Assembly: GCF_001435445.1 (NCBI RefSeq) | Contig: NZ_AZDH01000005.1 | Span: forward strand, 62,001 to 126,000 | Source: Companilactobacillus kimchii DSM 13961 = JCM 10707 | GTDB lineage: Bacteria > Bacillota > Bacilli > Lactobacillales > Lactobacillaceae | Length of the DNA stretch: 64,000 nucleotides | Direction of reading: 5' to 3' | Shown: positions 1 through 8,526 of the stretch, piece after piece | Numbering within the stretch: the stretch's first letter is position 1 | How the letters are laid out: each line of letters starts with the position of its first letter | The notes under the pieces: model-generated | What the model saw: the letters and a program-made list of their open reading frames with translations, nothing else | Database searches by the model: none | What the model was told of the DNA's origin: nothing | Position numbers and translations under genes: made by a program

Positions 1-1528
1 GTCCAAATGGATTAGCGAAGAAAGTAGTACTCATGCCGATTTCGTCAGTTGTTCCTAAAGCTTTACGTTTTCCAGAAATGAAGGTGGCTTTAGCTTTTTC
101 TTCATCAGGGAATTGATGTAAGCCAATTTCAGCATCGTAATTATTAGCGTAAACCCACATGTCGATGGAATGATGTTCAACTATATGTTTGTAGGTATTA
201 GCGGGTAAGATAACACGGGCATTCTTTAACTCTGGATTCAAGTAGATACCTCGATCCATATTGTTGAAGGCCACGGAACTGCTTAAATCATCAAGGCGGA
301 CGAAGGCACCTGTTTCGGTACCTTGAGCGTAAACATTACCTTTTTCATCAAAGGCAAAACTTCCCATATCGTCAAAAATTGTTTCGATATTGATAATTTT
401 ATCGTCGGCTACTTCTTGTAGAGCTTCGATTGATTCAGATTTGCCAGCACCGGAATCTCCAAAGAAGACGACTGATTTAGTTTTACCATTTGAGAAACTG
501 ATTTTGACCATTGAACCGTGAATTGGTAGACGATTCTCGTAAATCATATGGAGATTATGGAGAGTTAAACACATTTTCTTCATGTAACCGAAATAAGTCG
601 TTTTATCGTTATAAGGAACTTCACCGACCCAAATATTGTTAGCCTTATCATGATAATAATGACTGACATTACCCTCAGTTTTGTTTAAACCGAATAAAAG
701 AATTTCATCTGGTTTTTTACCAGCAATGCTTTCTCTATCAGCGACTTCGAATAAGTTAGCTAAAGCAATGCCACTAACGAAATAATCGCGATGGAAATAA
801 ATGAAGGTTAGACTCTCACCAATTTTGGCAGGGAAGCAGTACCAATCTTTCTGAGTGCCATCGAATTTTTCAATAGGATTATCAAATACTTCACTGAAAG
901 TACCTTCACGTTTGTTACTTTTAGTATGCATCATCATTGGAGGACGAAGCATTAAAGTATCTAGGAATCTAATACTTTCTAGTGACTGATACTTTTGAGG
1001 AGTATCCCATTTGATCGTTTGTGTAAGAACACAAGCGTTGGTTCCGGCATTTACTTGACGATAAGTGCGGTTAGTAAAGCCTTGAAGCTTTTCTTCAATT
1101 GCACGGTAAAGGTGAATAACGATTTCGTTAAAATGATTATCGATATTCATAAAGTCACCTTTAGCAATAGCACTATCGTGTTTATTGATTAAAGAGACTC
1201 TGAAATAGGAACGATAGTATGAATAAAAATCTTCGATACTTTTCAGAATTTGCTCATTACCATATTTTTCATAGTTATCTTTATCGTCGATCAAAATGGC
1301 TTTCAAAATATTGATGTAGTTGTTGGCATCTAAGCCTTCGACCCTATTGGTAACAGCTAATTGACTTTCGTCTAAATATAAATGAACGAGATTATAAAAT
1401 CCCCGACTATTAATTAATTGAAAAACGTCTTGAATGTATTCCTCATTGTAATTAATCACGGCGACTGAACGGTCTGGATTTATGTAAAAGGCGTTAGATT
1501 CAACAGCCTTGGATGATAATTCTGACAT
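1..1528 (-). CDS. PEP carboxykinase-like P-loop ATPase (5' complete, 3' end cut by window edge)
   Basis: An uninterrupted minus-strand frame runs from an ATG at 1528 to base 1, giving 509 codons. The start has a GGAGAA ribosome binding site 6-11 bases upstream. A Walker A loop FFGDSGAGKSE lies at about residues 355-365, and a downstream stretch beginning INIETIFDDMG supplies acidic residues that could bind metal. PEPCK and HPr kinase share this P-loop fold. Here the loop sequence is closer to the HPr-kinase type (GDSGxGKSE) than to the usual PEPCK (ATP) GLSGTGKT. The length excludes a normal HPr kinase of about 310 residues. The most likely annotation is the PEP-carboxykinase-like protein found in lactobacilli, but the reaction is uncertain. 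The gene is monocistronic, with a terminator-bearing gap upstream. Confidence 0.7.
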   Translation of the reverse strand, partial: MSELSSKAVESNAFYINPDRSVAVINYNEEYIQDVFQLINSRGFYNLVHLYLDESQLAVTNRVEGLDANNYINILKAILIDDKDNYEKYGNEQILKSIEDFYSYYRSYFRVSLINKHDSAIAKGDFMNIDNHFNEIVIHLYRAIEEKLQGFTNRTYRQVNAGTNACVLTQTIKWDTPQKYQSLESIRFLDTLMLRPPMMMHTKSNKREGTFSEVFDNPIEKFDGTQKDWYCFPAKIGESLTFIYFHRDYFVSGIALANLFEVADRESIAGKKPDEILLFGLNKTEGNVSHYYHDKANNIWVGEVPYNDKTTYFGYMKKMCLTLHNLHMIYENRLPIHGSMVKISFSNGKTKSVVFFGDSGAGKSESIEALQEVADDKIINIETIFDDMGSFAFDEKGNVYAQGTETGAFVRLDDLSSSVAFNNMDRGIYLNPELKNARVILPANTYKHIVEHHSIDMWVYANNYDAEIGLHQFPDEEKAKATFISGKRKALGTTDEIGMSTTFFANPFG

Positions 1529-1848
1529 ACTAGGTTCTCCTTTCAATTCATGAACTTAAGTAACAGTTTATATTAATAGTCTGTAAACTGGTAGTATAAA
1601 ATTAAAATCAATTTAATGAAAATATCATCTTATAACCGTTGTGTAGGGAATACAACATGGAAAAATATTTTATTCGAAGAAAAAGATTATTTTATTAGAA
1701 AACATGTAATGCTTTCAAAAACTTAAAATAGAGATTTTTTACAATAAAAAAACAACATCCATTTAGAATAAGCACATTGTATTACGATTCTAAATGGATG
1801 TTGTTTTAAATTTCTGAATTATTTGAGTTAAATAGTAATTTGAATTGA
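1529..1848. other. Intergenic region with pck-like promoter area and terminator
   Basis: This 320-base AT-rich gap separates two minus-strand genes. It holds the long hairpin at 1749-1807, which ends the histidine phosphatase transcript, and then about 220 bases of leader and promoter for the carboxykinase-like gene. I found no convincing -35/-10 pair and no small ORF. Confidence 0.5.
1749..1807. terminator. Bidirectional terminator, 21-bp perfect stem
   Basis: The arms at 1749-1769 and 1787-1807 are perfect reverse complements around a 17-base loop. A-rich and T-rich ends let it work on both strands. It lies downstream of the phosphoglycerate-mutase-like gene. The arm text CTAAATGGATG recurs in the terminator at 21.7 kb. 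Confidence 0.85.
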
Positions 1849-2511
1849 TTATTCACCCAAAACTTGGCTGTAACTTGTAACGGTATTAACACCATTATCA
1901 CGTTCGAGCATTGTTAAACTGGAATTTTTAGGGCTTTGTGTTAAGTCGAATTTGCCATGACCATAACGCTCTGTAATAGAACGAATAGTTGTTCCATGTG
2001 TAACTAATAGAATTTTGTCGCCATCTTTGGCAACTTGATCAATTTTTTCAAAACCACGATCAACTCTAGTCCAATATTCTTCAGCGTTTTCAGCGTCATG
2101 GAATGGATCAGCGTCTTTCATGAAATCTCTTGTAGCATCAAGTCCATATTTGGAAAGGATATCACCAAAAGTTCTTTCACCATGTGGTTGACCAACGATG
2201 AACCAAGCTTCAGAAGAGTTCATGCCTTCGAAGTAGCCGTAGAATTGTTCTCTGAATTCCATCAATTTAGTGGGATTAAGCTGTTCACGATTCTTGTTAT
2301 CGTCAACAATCAACTTACAAGTGTCAATTGCTCGACGTGCATCTGATGAAAAAGCAGCGTTGAAGTCAACATCTTTCAAAGCTTTAGCAGCTTTTTTAGC
2401 AACCTCTAATCCTTCAGGTGCAAGGGGAGTATCAGACCAACCTTGCATTTTATTGTATTTATTAAACCAAGTTTTACCATGGCGAATCATGTAAATTTGG
2501 TATTTAGCCAT
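1849..2511 (-). CDS. Histidine phosphatase family protein (phosphoglycerate mutase-like), copy 1
   Basis: A 220-residue cytosolic protein of the histidine acid phosphatase/cofactor-dependent phosphoglycerate mutase superfamily. The RHG motif is at residues 10-12, with catalytic His11. The second catalytic His172 is in VTHGTT. I start it at the ATG at 2511, which has AGGAGG six bases upstream; the longer frame from 2526 would begin with a TTG inside that binding site. It is followed upstream on the same strand by a clear paralogue (2551-3201). The substrate cannot be read from sequence. The protein lacks features needed to call it glycolytic GpmA, so a general phosphatase is safer. Confidence 0.85.
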   Translation of the reverse strand: MAKYQIYMIRHGKTWFNKYNKMQGWSDTPLAPEGLEVAKKAAKALKDVDFNAAFSSDARRAIDTCKLIVDDNKNREQLNPTKLMEFREQFYGYFEGMNSSEAWFIVGQPHGERTFGDILSKYGLDATRDFMKDADPFHDAENAEEYWTRVDRGFEKIDQVAKDGDKILLVTHGTTIRSITERYGHGKFDLTQSPKNSSLTMLERDNGVNTVTSYSQVLGE

Positions 2512-2550
2512 TAGTGCCCTCCTCAAAGTTTGTAAGTTAATTTTACTACA

Positions 2551-3201
2551 CTAGAGAAGAGATTGATTGTATTTTGTAACTCGATTAACACCATTATCAC
2601 GTTCTAACATTGTCAAACTAGCATTTGCAGGGACGTCATTTAATTCAAAATCACCAGCTTTATAGCGATAAGCTAATCCTAAAATAGTGATACTGTGCGT
2701 AACTAATAAGATTTTGTCACCATCTTTGGCAATTTGATCAATTTTTTTAAATCCGCGTTCGATTCGATTCCAATATTCAGTAGCATCTTCGGCATCATGC
2801 AAGGGATCAGCTTCTTTGACGAAATCCATTGTGGCGTCAAAACCATAATTATGAACGATTTGAGCAAAACTTTTGGCATGGTGTGGCTTACCAATGACAA
2901 ACCATGATTCATCAATTCCACGGCCTTCGTAGAAACCATAAAATTGTTCTCTGAACTCTGATAGTTCTTGAGGTACTAAATCATTCCGATTTCTTCTGGT
3001 AATAATACGACAAGTGTCGACAGCACGTTTCATATCTGAAGTCAGTGCTGCTGCAAAGTTCACATTTTTCAGTGATTCAGCAGCCTTTTGCGCAACTTCA
3101 ACGCCATCGTTAGTCAAGGGTGTATCGGACCAACCTTGCATTTTCTGATATTCGTTATACCAAGTTCTTCCATGTCTAACTAAATAAATTTGATATGCCA
3201 T
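2551..3201 (-). CDS. Histidine phosphatase family protein (phosphoglycerate mutase-like), copy 2
   Basis: A 216-residue paralogue of the neighbouring gene, with the same start (Y-Q-I-Y-x-x-R-H-G), the same MQGWSDTPL segment and the same ERDNGVN tail. RHG is at residues 9-11. The second catalytic His is at about 169, in VTHSIT, where copy 1 has HG. An AGGAGG site lies about 7 bases before the ATG at 3201. The two copies are separated by about 40 bases and share a strand, so they look like a tandem duplication transcribed together and since diverged. The substrate is unknown. Confidence 0.85.
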   Translation of the reverse strand: MAYQIYLVRHGRTWYNEYQKMQGWSDTPLTNDGVEVAQKAAESLKNVNFAAALTSDMKRAVDTCRIITRRNRNDLVPQELSEFREQFYGFYEGRGIDESWFVIGKPHHAKSFAQIVHNYGFDATMDFVKEADPLHDAEDATEYWNRIERGFKKIDQIAKDGDKILLVTHSITILGLAYRYKAGDFELNDVPANASLTMLERDNGVNRVTKYNQSLL

Positions 3202-3309
3202 TATACATGCCTCCTAGTACGACAATTCTACTATAAATGAAGCTCATTTTTAGTAATTTTGCTCGTGATTGTGTAAAGTAATCTTATGAGTGGATTTGGA
3301 GGTAATCAT

Positions 3310-3930
3310 ATGAAAATAGCTGTGATTGGAGCAAATGGTAAGGAAGGTTCCTTAATTGTTAAAGAAGCCCAGGAACGTGGATTGGATGTCACTTCCATCG
3401 TTCGTGATAGCAAGAAATCACCGACTGATAAGTATTTAGTTAGGGATGTCTATAGTTTGAAGACTGCTGATGTTAAAGACTTTGATGTATTAGTCGATGC
3501 TTTAGGTTTCTTTGGTCCTAATGTTAAAGAATATGTACCAGCCACGAAGCATTTAATTGAAATTCTAAATGGTAGTAAAACAAGATTATTAGTTGTTGGT
3601 GGGGCAGGGTCACTCTATCTTGATTCAGATCATACAAAACAACTTTACGAACAAGATGATTTTCCTGAAGCCGTTAAGCCTTTGAGTGAGGAAATGGGCA
3701 AATCATTAGATGAATTACGTCAAAGTTCAATTAATTGGACTTTCATTAGTCCGGCAGCCACTTTTGATGCCAAAGGTGAATGCAGAGGTAAGTATGTTTT
3801 GGCAGGTGAAGAATTGACCTTTGATAAAAATGGCAAATGTGAAATCAGTTATGCAGATTTTGCAATCGCTATGGTCGATGAAATTATTAATGCAAAACAT
3901 CAAAAAGAACGCATTAGCGTTAGATGGTAG
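3310..3930 (+). CDS. NAD(P)-binding atypical short-chain dehydrogenase-like protein
   Basis: A 206-residue Rossmann-fold protein. The nucleotide-binding loop is GANGKEG at residues 7-13, and a Leu-Val-Val-Gly-Gly-Ala-Gly-Ser segment follows the central strand. It matches the NAD(P)H-binding (YwnB/NmrA-like) group of oxidoreductases or sensors; no catalytic Tyr-Lys pair is obvious. The ATG at 3310 is preceded by TTGGAGGT at good spacing and is preferred over the ATG at 3286. A flavodoxin gene starts 8 bases after its stop, so the pair may act in the same redox process. Confidence 0.8.
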   Translation: MKIAVIGANGKEGSLIVKEAQERGLDVTSIVRDSKKSPTDKYLVRDVYSLKTADVKDFDVLVDALGFFGPNVKEYVPATKHLIEILNGSKTRLLVVGGAGSLYLDSDHTKQLYEQDDFPEAVKPLSEEMGKSLDELRQSSINWTFISPAATFDAKGECRGKYVLAGEELTFDKNGKCEISYADFAIAMVDEIINAKHQKERISVRW

Positions 3931-3937
3931 GTAAAAA

Positions 3938-4378
3938 ATGAATATTCTTGTGACTTATATTAGTATGACAGGACGCAATGAAAAAATTGCTAAATACCTT
4001 GTTGATTATTTGGAAGAACACAATGCTGATGTAACCTTGGAACAAATGATTGAAACAGATGCTTTTGCATTGGATAGTTATGACGCCGTTATAGTTGAAA
4101 CCTATACCTATAACGATGGTGAAATTCCAGATGAGGCGCAAGATTTCTATGACGATTTGAAAGATGTCGATTTGAATCATACAAAATTTGCGGTTTTAGG
4201 TTCTAGTTCTAAACAGCACCTTCATTTTGGACGAGCTGTCGATTACTTTACAATGCAACTCAATTCCAGCAATGGTGAGCAAGTCGCTGATTCAGTGAAG
4301 ATCGATCAAGATCCTGATGAAGATGATTTCAAACGAGTTGATCAATTAGCAGATTATGTTTTAAAGAGTTTAAAATAA
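3938..4378 (+). CDS. Flavodoxin
   Basis: A 146-residue flavodoxin, a cytosolic FMN-binding electron carrier. The phosphate-binding loop follows strand 1 as YISMTGRNEKIA at residues 7-18, a variant of the usual T/S-x-T-G-x-T. The acidic surface and the loop VLGSSS near residue 88 also fit the family. It is probably co-transcribed with the Rossmann protein just upstream. The binding site before the ATG is weak (TAGGTAAAAA), so translation may depend on coupling. It ends at a perfect bidirectional terminator. Confidence 0.85.
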   Translation: MNILVTYISMTGRNEKIAKYLVDYLEEHNADVTLEQMIETDAFALDSYDAVIVETYTYNDGEIPDEAQDFYDDLKDVDLNHTKFAVLGSSSKQHLHFGRAVDYFTMQLNSSNGEQVADSVKIDQDPDEDDFKRVDQLADYVLKSLK

Positions 4379-4424
4379 TAAATAGGGCGTGATAATCAAT
4401 TTTGATTATCACGCCCTATTTATT
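4377..4424. terminator. Bidirectional terminator between convergent genes
   Basis: Perfect 22-bp arms at 4377-4398 and 4403-4424 around a 4-base loop. It sits exactly between the flavodoxin stop and the stop of the convergent SIS-domain gene, and overlaps the flavodoxin stop codon. Confidence 0.9.
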
Positions 4425-5522
4425 TTATACGTAGTTTTGAAATTCAGTTTTGTTATGAACTTTTTCAGAGAAATCAGTAAAGATTTGTTTTGATAAATCA
4501 ATTCCACGGCTCTTTGTGATGTACCAAGATAAAACTTGAATAGGAAGCCCGCCCAAGAATGGAACTTTCGTTTCATCAGCAATGTTCATAAGATTCAAAA
4601 CTTTTTCTGAACTATTTGGTTGGTCAGTATAATTGATTTCAAAAATATGTTTAGTATATTGACTCTCGTATCTAATTAATGAATCGGCTTTACTTTTGAT
4701 ATTTTCTTTAGCATTAGTCGTGATGAAAAATAATCGGTGTTCGGGATTGATTGAGAGATAAGGCCCATGCATGAAGGCTTCAAGTTCATTACCATCCGCC
4801 GGAATGCGGACTGTTTCTGTAAACTTAGTCTCCAACTCTTTAATTGATCCCACACTAGGTCCATAGGCGATGCCAGAAAATTGATAAGCCTTTTGAAAAT
4901 CAGATTCATTTTCTTTGAAGAAATCAGTTGTTTTAGTAATTGTTTCATCAAAATGAGCGACGATATTCCTGAATTCTTCTAGTTCTGCAGTTTCTTGATC
5001 TGTAGAGATTAGACCCTTTTTGACACCAACTCTCAATCCCAAAAGCATCAGACTTAAAACAGTAGCAGTAAATCCTAGTGAGACATAACCAACTTGTTCG
5101 CGTCCAGTAAGTATATCAAGTGTTCTTTGACAAGCATCTGACAACTCTTTTCCTGGTTGGCTAGTTACACCGATAGTGTAGATATTTTCCTCGGATAATT
5201 TCTTGATAGCATCAATAGTAGAAGTGCTTTGCCCACTTTGTGAGATTCCAACAGCAACCTCTAAGTTAGGGTCAACCATGTCGTAATTGCTGTAGTTATA
5301 GGGTTGTTGCAAATCAACAAGCACATTGGCCTTTTTCTCGATGTAATATTTAGCGCTTAAAGCGGCGTTATAGCTAGAACCAATTCCTAATAACAACCAA
5401 GATTGGCTAGTTAATAATTTGCTGTCAATTACAGCATCAATTTGTTGAGGATAGGTATCCAAGATTTTAGTCATTACTGAGGCTTCTTGATTTATGTAGG
5501 TTAACATTGTTGGGTTATTCAT
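4425..5522 (-). CDS. SIS-domain sugar isomerase/deaminase (GlmS C-terminal/FrlB/AgaS-like)
   Basis: A 365-residue protein with two SIS domains, like the isomerase half of GlmS and like AgaS or FrlB sugar-phosphate deaminases and deglycases. The phosphosugar loop GIGSSYNAA is at residues 46-54 and VGISQSGQST at 91-100. No glutaminase domain is present, so it would remove an amine or isomerise rather than use glutamine. It lies downstream of a HAD phosphatase and a LacI regulator, all on the minus strand and close together, so it belongs to the sugar locus whose other arm carries a ROK kinase, GH9 and EIIC. An amino-sugar phosphate is the natural guess for its substrate. Confidence 0.8.
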   Translation of the reverse strand: MNNPTMLTYINQEASVMTKILDTYPQQIDAVIDSKLLTSQSWLLLGIGSSYNAALSAKYYIEKKANVLVDLQQPYNYSNYDMVDPNLEVAVGISQSGQSTSTIDAIKKLSEENIYTIGVTSQPGKELSDACQRTLDILTGREQVGYVSLGFTATVLSLMLLGLRVGVKKGLISTDQETAELEEFRNIVAHFDETITKTTDFFKENESDFQKAYQFSGIAYGPSVGSIKELETKFTETVRIPADGNELEAFMHGPYLSINPEHRLFFITTNAKENIKSKADSLIRYESQYTKHIFEINYTDQPNSSEKVLNLMNIADETKVPFLGGLPIQVLSWYITKSRGIDLSKQIFTDFSEKVHNKTEFQNYV

Positions 5523-5535
5523 TGTTTTTCTCCTT

Positions 5536-6342
5536 TTAACTTAGGTGTTCTTGTAAAAATTTGGCTATTCCATCATTTAAGTAGGAATCGGTTATAAAAT
5601 TTGCATGTGATTTGACGAAATCACTGGCATTGCCCATAGCGACGGAGTATTTTGACGTGTTGAACATTTCAATATCGTTTTCTCCATCTCCAAAAGTGAA
5701 TGTATTCTCTGGAGTAATATTGTATTCATTTTGAATTTGATGAATGGCAGTTGCCTTACTAACATTGTCAGGAATCAATTCGATATTATTTTTAAATGAT
5801 GAAGATACGTTTAGATCGGTAGTATCCCTCAATTCCTTTTTTGCCGATTCAAGAATATCTATATTGGTATCTTCAATAATTATTCCGTTAATTATTTCGT
5901 CACTGTGTTGCAATAGTAAATGTAAATCTACTTTTAGATAGTCATCTGGATTGGGACTGGCTATACGATTATTTGTACTATGTTTGAAATATTTAGGAAG
6001 AGAACAATTATAGAAGACTTGATGATTACTAAAGAAAAATGCTGAAAGATCTTTTTCTTCTAAAATATGATAGATATTCGTTAAGTTATCTTTCCCTAAA
6101 TAGGATTGAATTATTTGAGATCCATTTTGGAAAATTCCACCATTTGATGCCACGACTTTAGCGTTTATCTCATCAGCAATTACCTTAGCGGAAGTAAACA
6201 TTCTTCCTGTGGCAACGTAAAAGATAGTATTAGGTTGATTTTGTTTGATGGTATCTTTAGTAAACTTTGATATTTCTTGATGATTGTTTACCAAAGTATC
6301 ATCTATGTCCATGAATACTAAATTTTTAGTCATTTTTTTCAT
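5536..6342 (-). CDS. HAD-superfamily Cof-type phosphatase
   Basis: A 268-residue cytosolic sugar-phosphatase-like protein. Motif I is MDIDDT, with Asp12 (nucleophile) and Asp14. The C-terminal motif FGDGEND supplies the metal ligands, and the large cap domain between them is typical of Cof-type IIB enzymes. The gene overlaps the end of the LacI gene by about 17 bases, indicating translational coupling. The ATGs at 6342 and 6333 are both possible; I chose 6342, which has AAGAAG upstream. It likely dephosphorylates a sugar phosphate in the same pathway as the adjacent SIS enzyme. Confidence 0.85.
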   Translation of the reverse strand: MKKMTKNLVFMDIDDTLVNNHQEISKFTKDTIKQNQPNTIFYVATGRMFTSAKVIADEINAKVVASNGGIFQNGSQIIQSYLGKDNLTNIYHILEEKDLSAFFFSNHQVFYNCSLPKYFKHSTNNRIASPNPDDYLKVDLHLLLQHSDEIINGIIIEDTNIDILESAKKELRDTTDLNVSSSFKNNIELIPDNVSKATAIHQIQNEYNITPENTFTFGDGENDIEMFNTSKYSVAMGNASDFVKSHANFITDSYLNDGIAKFLQEHLS

Positions 6343-7399
6343 CTCGCTTCTTTGCACCACAAGATTCACGGATAATTAATTCAGGTAAGTGAGTTTCTTC
6401 AGTTCGATTTAGTTCTTTATTGTCAATAAGTTGAAAGAGAAAGTGTAATGCAATTTTTCCTAAAGATTCATTATGTTGATTAACAGTAGTAATTCTAGGT
6501 GTCATAAATTCACCATTTGGAAATGCATCACAACTACCAACTGCAATGTCGTCAGGTGAGTTTAGGCCATGATCATGAAGAGCTCTAAAAACCCCCCAAG
6601 CGACACGATCATTAATAGCTACAACAGCATCGGGCAATTTCTCTTCGGAATTGAGTAAAGAATTCATTCCATCGTAACCAGACTGAGGATAATAATCATT
6701 TAATATTACTAAATGCTCATCGACTTTAGAATAAATATTCATTGTTTCTTTAAAGGCGGCAAGACGTTGAGATGTTATTCTTATTCCAGGCTCACCACCG
6801 ATGAAGGCAATCCTTCTGTTACCAAGAGCTAGTAAATGCTGAGTAATGATTTCTGCACTACGGAACTGGTCACGTTCAACGAAAAGAGCATTACAACCAT
6901 CAATCTTTTGACCAATAATTACTACAGGTATTTGATCGTTTAATTCATTGAGAGCTGTTAAATAATTATCTGCAACTGACTCACGGTCAATTTCTCCACC
7001 AAGAATAAGAACGCCGTCGACATGTCGTTCAAGGATATTTTTGAAAGCGTTGATTTCTAATTGGGTACTGTTATCTTTATTCATTTTTCCGGCAGTCATC
7101 GTATTTATCAATAAAAGGGTATAACCCGCATTTCTACTGATTACTTCAATTTGAGATATGAGATCTGTGAAATATGGATTATTGATATCGGAAACCACGA
7201 CAGCCAAAGTTTGGGTTTTATTGGAAACCATACCACGTGCCAACATATTAGGTTGAAAATTATTATCAGCGATGATCTGTTTAATATGATTTCTTTTTTT
7301 GTCTGATACAGAAGGACTGTCATTTATTACTCTGGAAACTGTTGATACTGAAGTACCAGCTAGCTTAGCGATGTCTTTGATTGTGATTTTGTTTTTCAT
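6326..7399 (-). CDS. LacI-family transcriptional regulator of the GH9/EIIC sugar locus
   Basis: A 357-residue repressor. The N-terminal LacI helix-turn-helix spans about residues 6-30 (IKDIAKLAGTSVSTVSRVIN), followed by the periplasmic-binding-protein-like sugar sensor domain. It is the first gene of the minus-strand arm and faces the ROK-GH9-EIIC arm across a 171-base gap holding two LacI/CcpA-type palindromes. It probably represses both arms and is released by a sugar or sugar phosphate of this pathway. The ATG at 7399 follows GGGGTGAC. An imperfect inverted repeat, TTTTGG...CCAAAA at about 7459-7477, could serve autoregulation. Confidence 0.88.
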   Translation of the reverse strand: MKNKITIKDIAKLAGTSVSTVSRVINDSPSVSDKKRNHIKQIIADNNFQPNMLARGMVSNKTQTLAVVVSDINNPYFTDLISQIEVISRNAGYTLLLINTMTAGKMNKDNSTQLEINAFKNILERHVDGVLILGGEIDRESVADNYLTALNELNDQIPVVIIGQKIDGCNALFVERDQFRSAEIITQHLLALGNRRIAFIGGEPGIRITSQRLAAFKETMNIYSKVDEHLVILNDYYPQSGYDGMNSLLNSEEKLPDAVVAINDRVAWGVFRALHDHGLNSPDDIAVGSCDAFPNGEFMTPRITTVNQHNESLGKIALHFLFQLIDNKELNRTEETHLPELIIRESCGAKKRDEKND

Positions 7400-7484
7400 A
7401 TTGTCACCCCGTTAAATTAACTAAAGTGTAAAACAAAGATAAAAAATTAACAAGATTTTTTGGTAAGGTTTCCAAAATTGGTGT

Positions 7485-7513
7485 TGACATATTAAAGGCT
7501 AGGAATTAGTATT
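7485..7513 (+). promoter_or_regulatory. Promoter for the ROK-GH9-EIIC operon
   Basis: A TTGACA -35 box at 7485-7490 is followed after about 16-17 bases by TAGTAT as the -10 box. Both palindromic operators lie just downstream, as expected for repression. Confidence 0.65.
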
Positions 7514-7524
7514 TGAGTGTAAAA

Positions 7525-7538
7525 AGAAAGCGCTTAAC
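7525..7538. promoter_or_regulatory. cre/LacI-type operator
   Basis: AGAAAGCGCTTAAC has the central GCGC and flanking half-sites of CcpA cre boxes and LacI-family operators (TGAAAGCGCTTNCA). It lies about 45 bases before the ROK kinase start, downstream of the -10 box. Confidence 0.6.
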
Positions 7539-7542
7539 AAAA

Positions 7543-7556
7543 TAGAAACGTTATCA
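7543..7556. promoter_or_regulatory. Second LacI-type operator
   Basis: TAGAAACGTTATCA is an imperfect palindrome around a central CG, typical of LacI-family boxes. It lies immediately upstream of the ribosome binding site of the ROK gene, 18 bases from the first box. One of the two may be for CcpA and the other for the local LacI regulator. Confidence 0.55.
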
Positions 7557-7570
7557 AAAAGGAAAATGTT

Positions 7571-8512
7571 ATGAAGAAAGATACAGTATTAGCTGTAGAT
7601 GTTGGTGGAACCAAGGTTTTGATTGGTGAAGTTGACAAGGAAGGCAATGTTTTAAGTCAAAATAAATTTAAATCTGATATTTCATCTCAAGAAGCGGCAT
7701 TAAATCAAATTATTGATGCAATTATTGATTACTTTTCTAAAAATATTATCGGTGATATTAAAGCTATTGCAGTTGATATCGTTGGTAGAGTCAACAGTGA
7801 CAAGGGCGTCTGGTATGAAATTGATCCGGCAGAGAAAAATGAGATAAATGTTTCAAAAGAATTGGGAAAAAGATTTAATTTACCTTGTTTTGTAATTAAT
7901 GATTTGGCTGCTGCAACTGAGGCTGAAAATTTGCTCGGGATTGGTAACGTTACCAAAAATTTCATTTATCTTAGCGTAGGTACTGGTATTGCAGGACGCA
8001 TGGTTGTAAATGGAAAAATGGTACTGGGAGAAGATTATGATTCTGGTGAATTTGGACATATGGTTGTCGATTCTGAGAGTAGAGTTAAATGCATTTGTGG
8101 AAGATATGGATGCGTCGAACCTTTGGCTTCAGGATTGGGCATGTCTAACCAGGCCCATCAATTGAAGAAATTTAATGCTACCAATTTAAAAGTGCTACCT
8201 AATCATCGCGTTGGAGCCAAAGAACTTTTTGAAGCTTACGATCAAAATGATCCGTTGGCTGTGGCGGTAGTAAATCAATCACTTAAAGCAACAAGTAATA
8301 TGGTGATGAACTTGGTTCGAATTATTAATCCAAAAGCCGTGAGATTTGGTGGCGGTGTAACAACAGGCGGATGGTATGTGGACCATTTACAAGAGTTGCT
8401 GGATTTACAAACAATGCGTTTCGTTAAATATGGAGTTAAAAATACAGAATTAGATCCGAATTTAATAGCATTACAAGGTTGTGCTTTGTTTGCCTTTAGC
8501 AAAATTGCTTAG
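7571..8512 (+). CDS. ROK-family sugar kinase
   Basis: A 313-residue cytosolic sugar kinase. The ATP phosphate-binding loop DVGGTK is at residues 10-15. The ROK zinc motif CICGRYGCVE lies near residues 175-184, and the catalytic-base region reads VINDLAAAT near 113-121. It is the first gene of the plus-strand arm, 14 bases before the GH9 gene. Its likely role is phosphorylating the monosaccharide released in the cell by GH9, such as glucose, glucosamine or N-acetylglucosamine. It follows two palindromic operators, so it should be sugar-induced and subject to catabolite repression. Confidence 0.88.
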   Translation: MKKDTVLAVDVGGTKVLIGEVDKEGNVLSQNKFKSDISSQEAALNQIIDAIIDYFSKNIIGDIKAIAVDIVGRVNSDKGVWYEIDPAEKNEINVSKELGKRFNLPCFVINDLAAATEAENLLGIGNVTKNFIYLSVGTGIAGRMVVNGKMVLGEDYDSGEFGHMVVDSESRVKCICGRYGCVEPLASGLGMSNQAHQLKKFNATNLKVLPNHRVGAKELFEAYDQNDPLAVAVVNQSLKATSNMVMNLVRIINPKAVRFGGGVTTGGWYVDHLQELLDLQTMRFVKYGVKNTELDPNLIALQGCALFAFSKIA

Positions 8513-8526
8513 TTGAGGAGAAGAAA

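Noticed and set aside
1711-1724. A cre-like sequence (TGTAATGCTTTCAA) upstream of the carboxykinase-like gene
   Set aside because: The central CG of cre is replaced by GC and the palindrome is poor.
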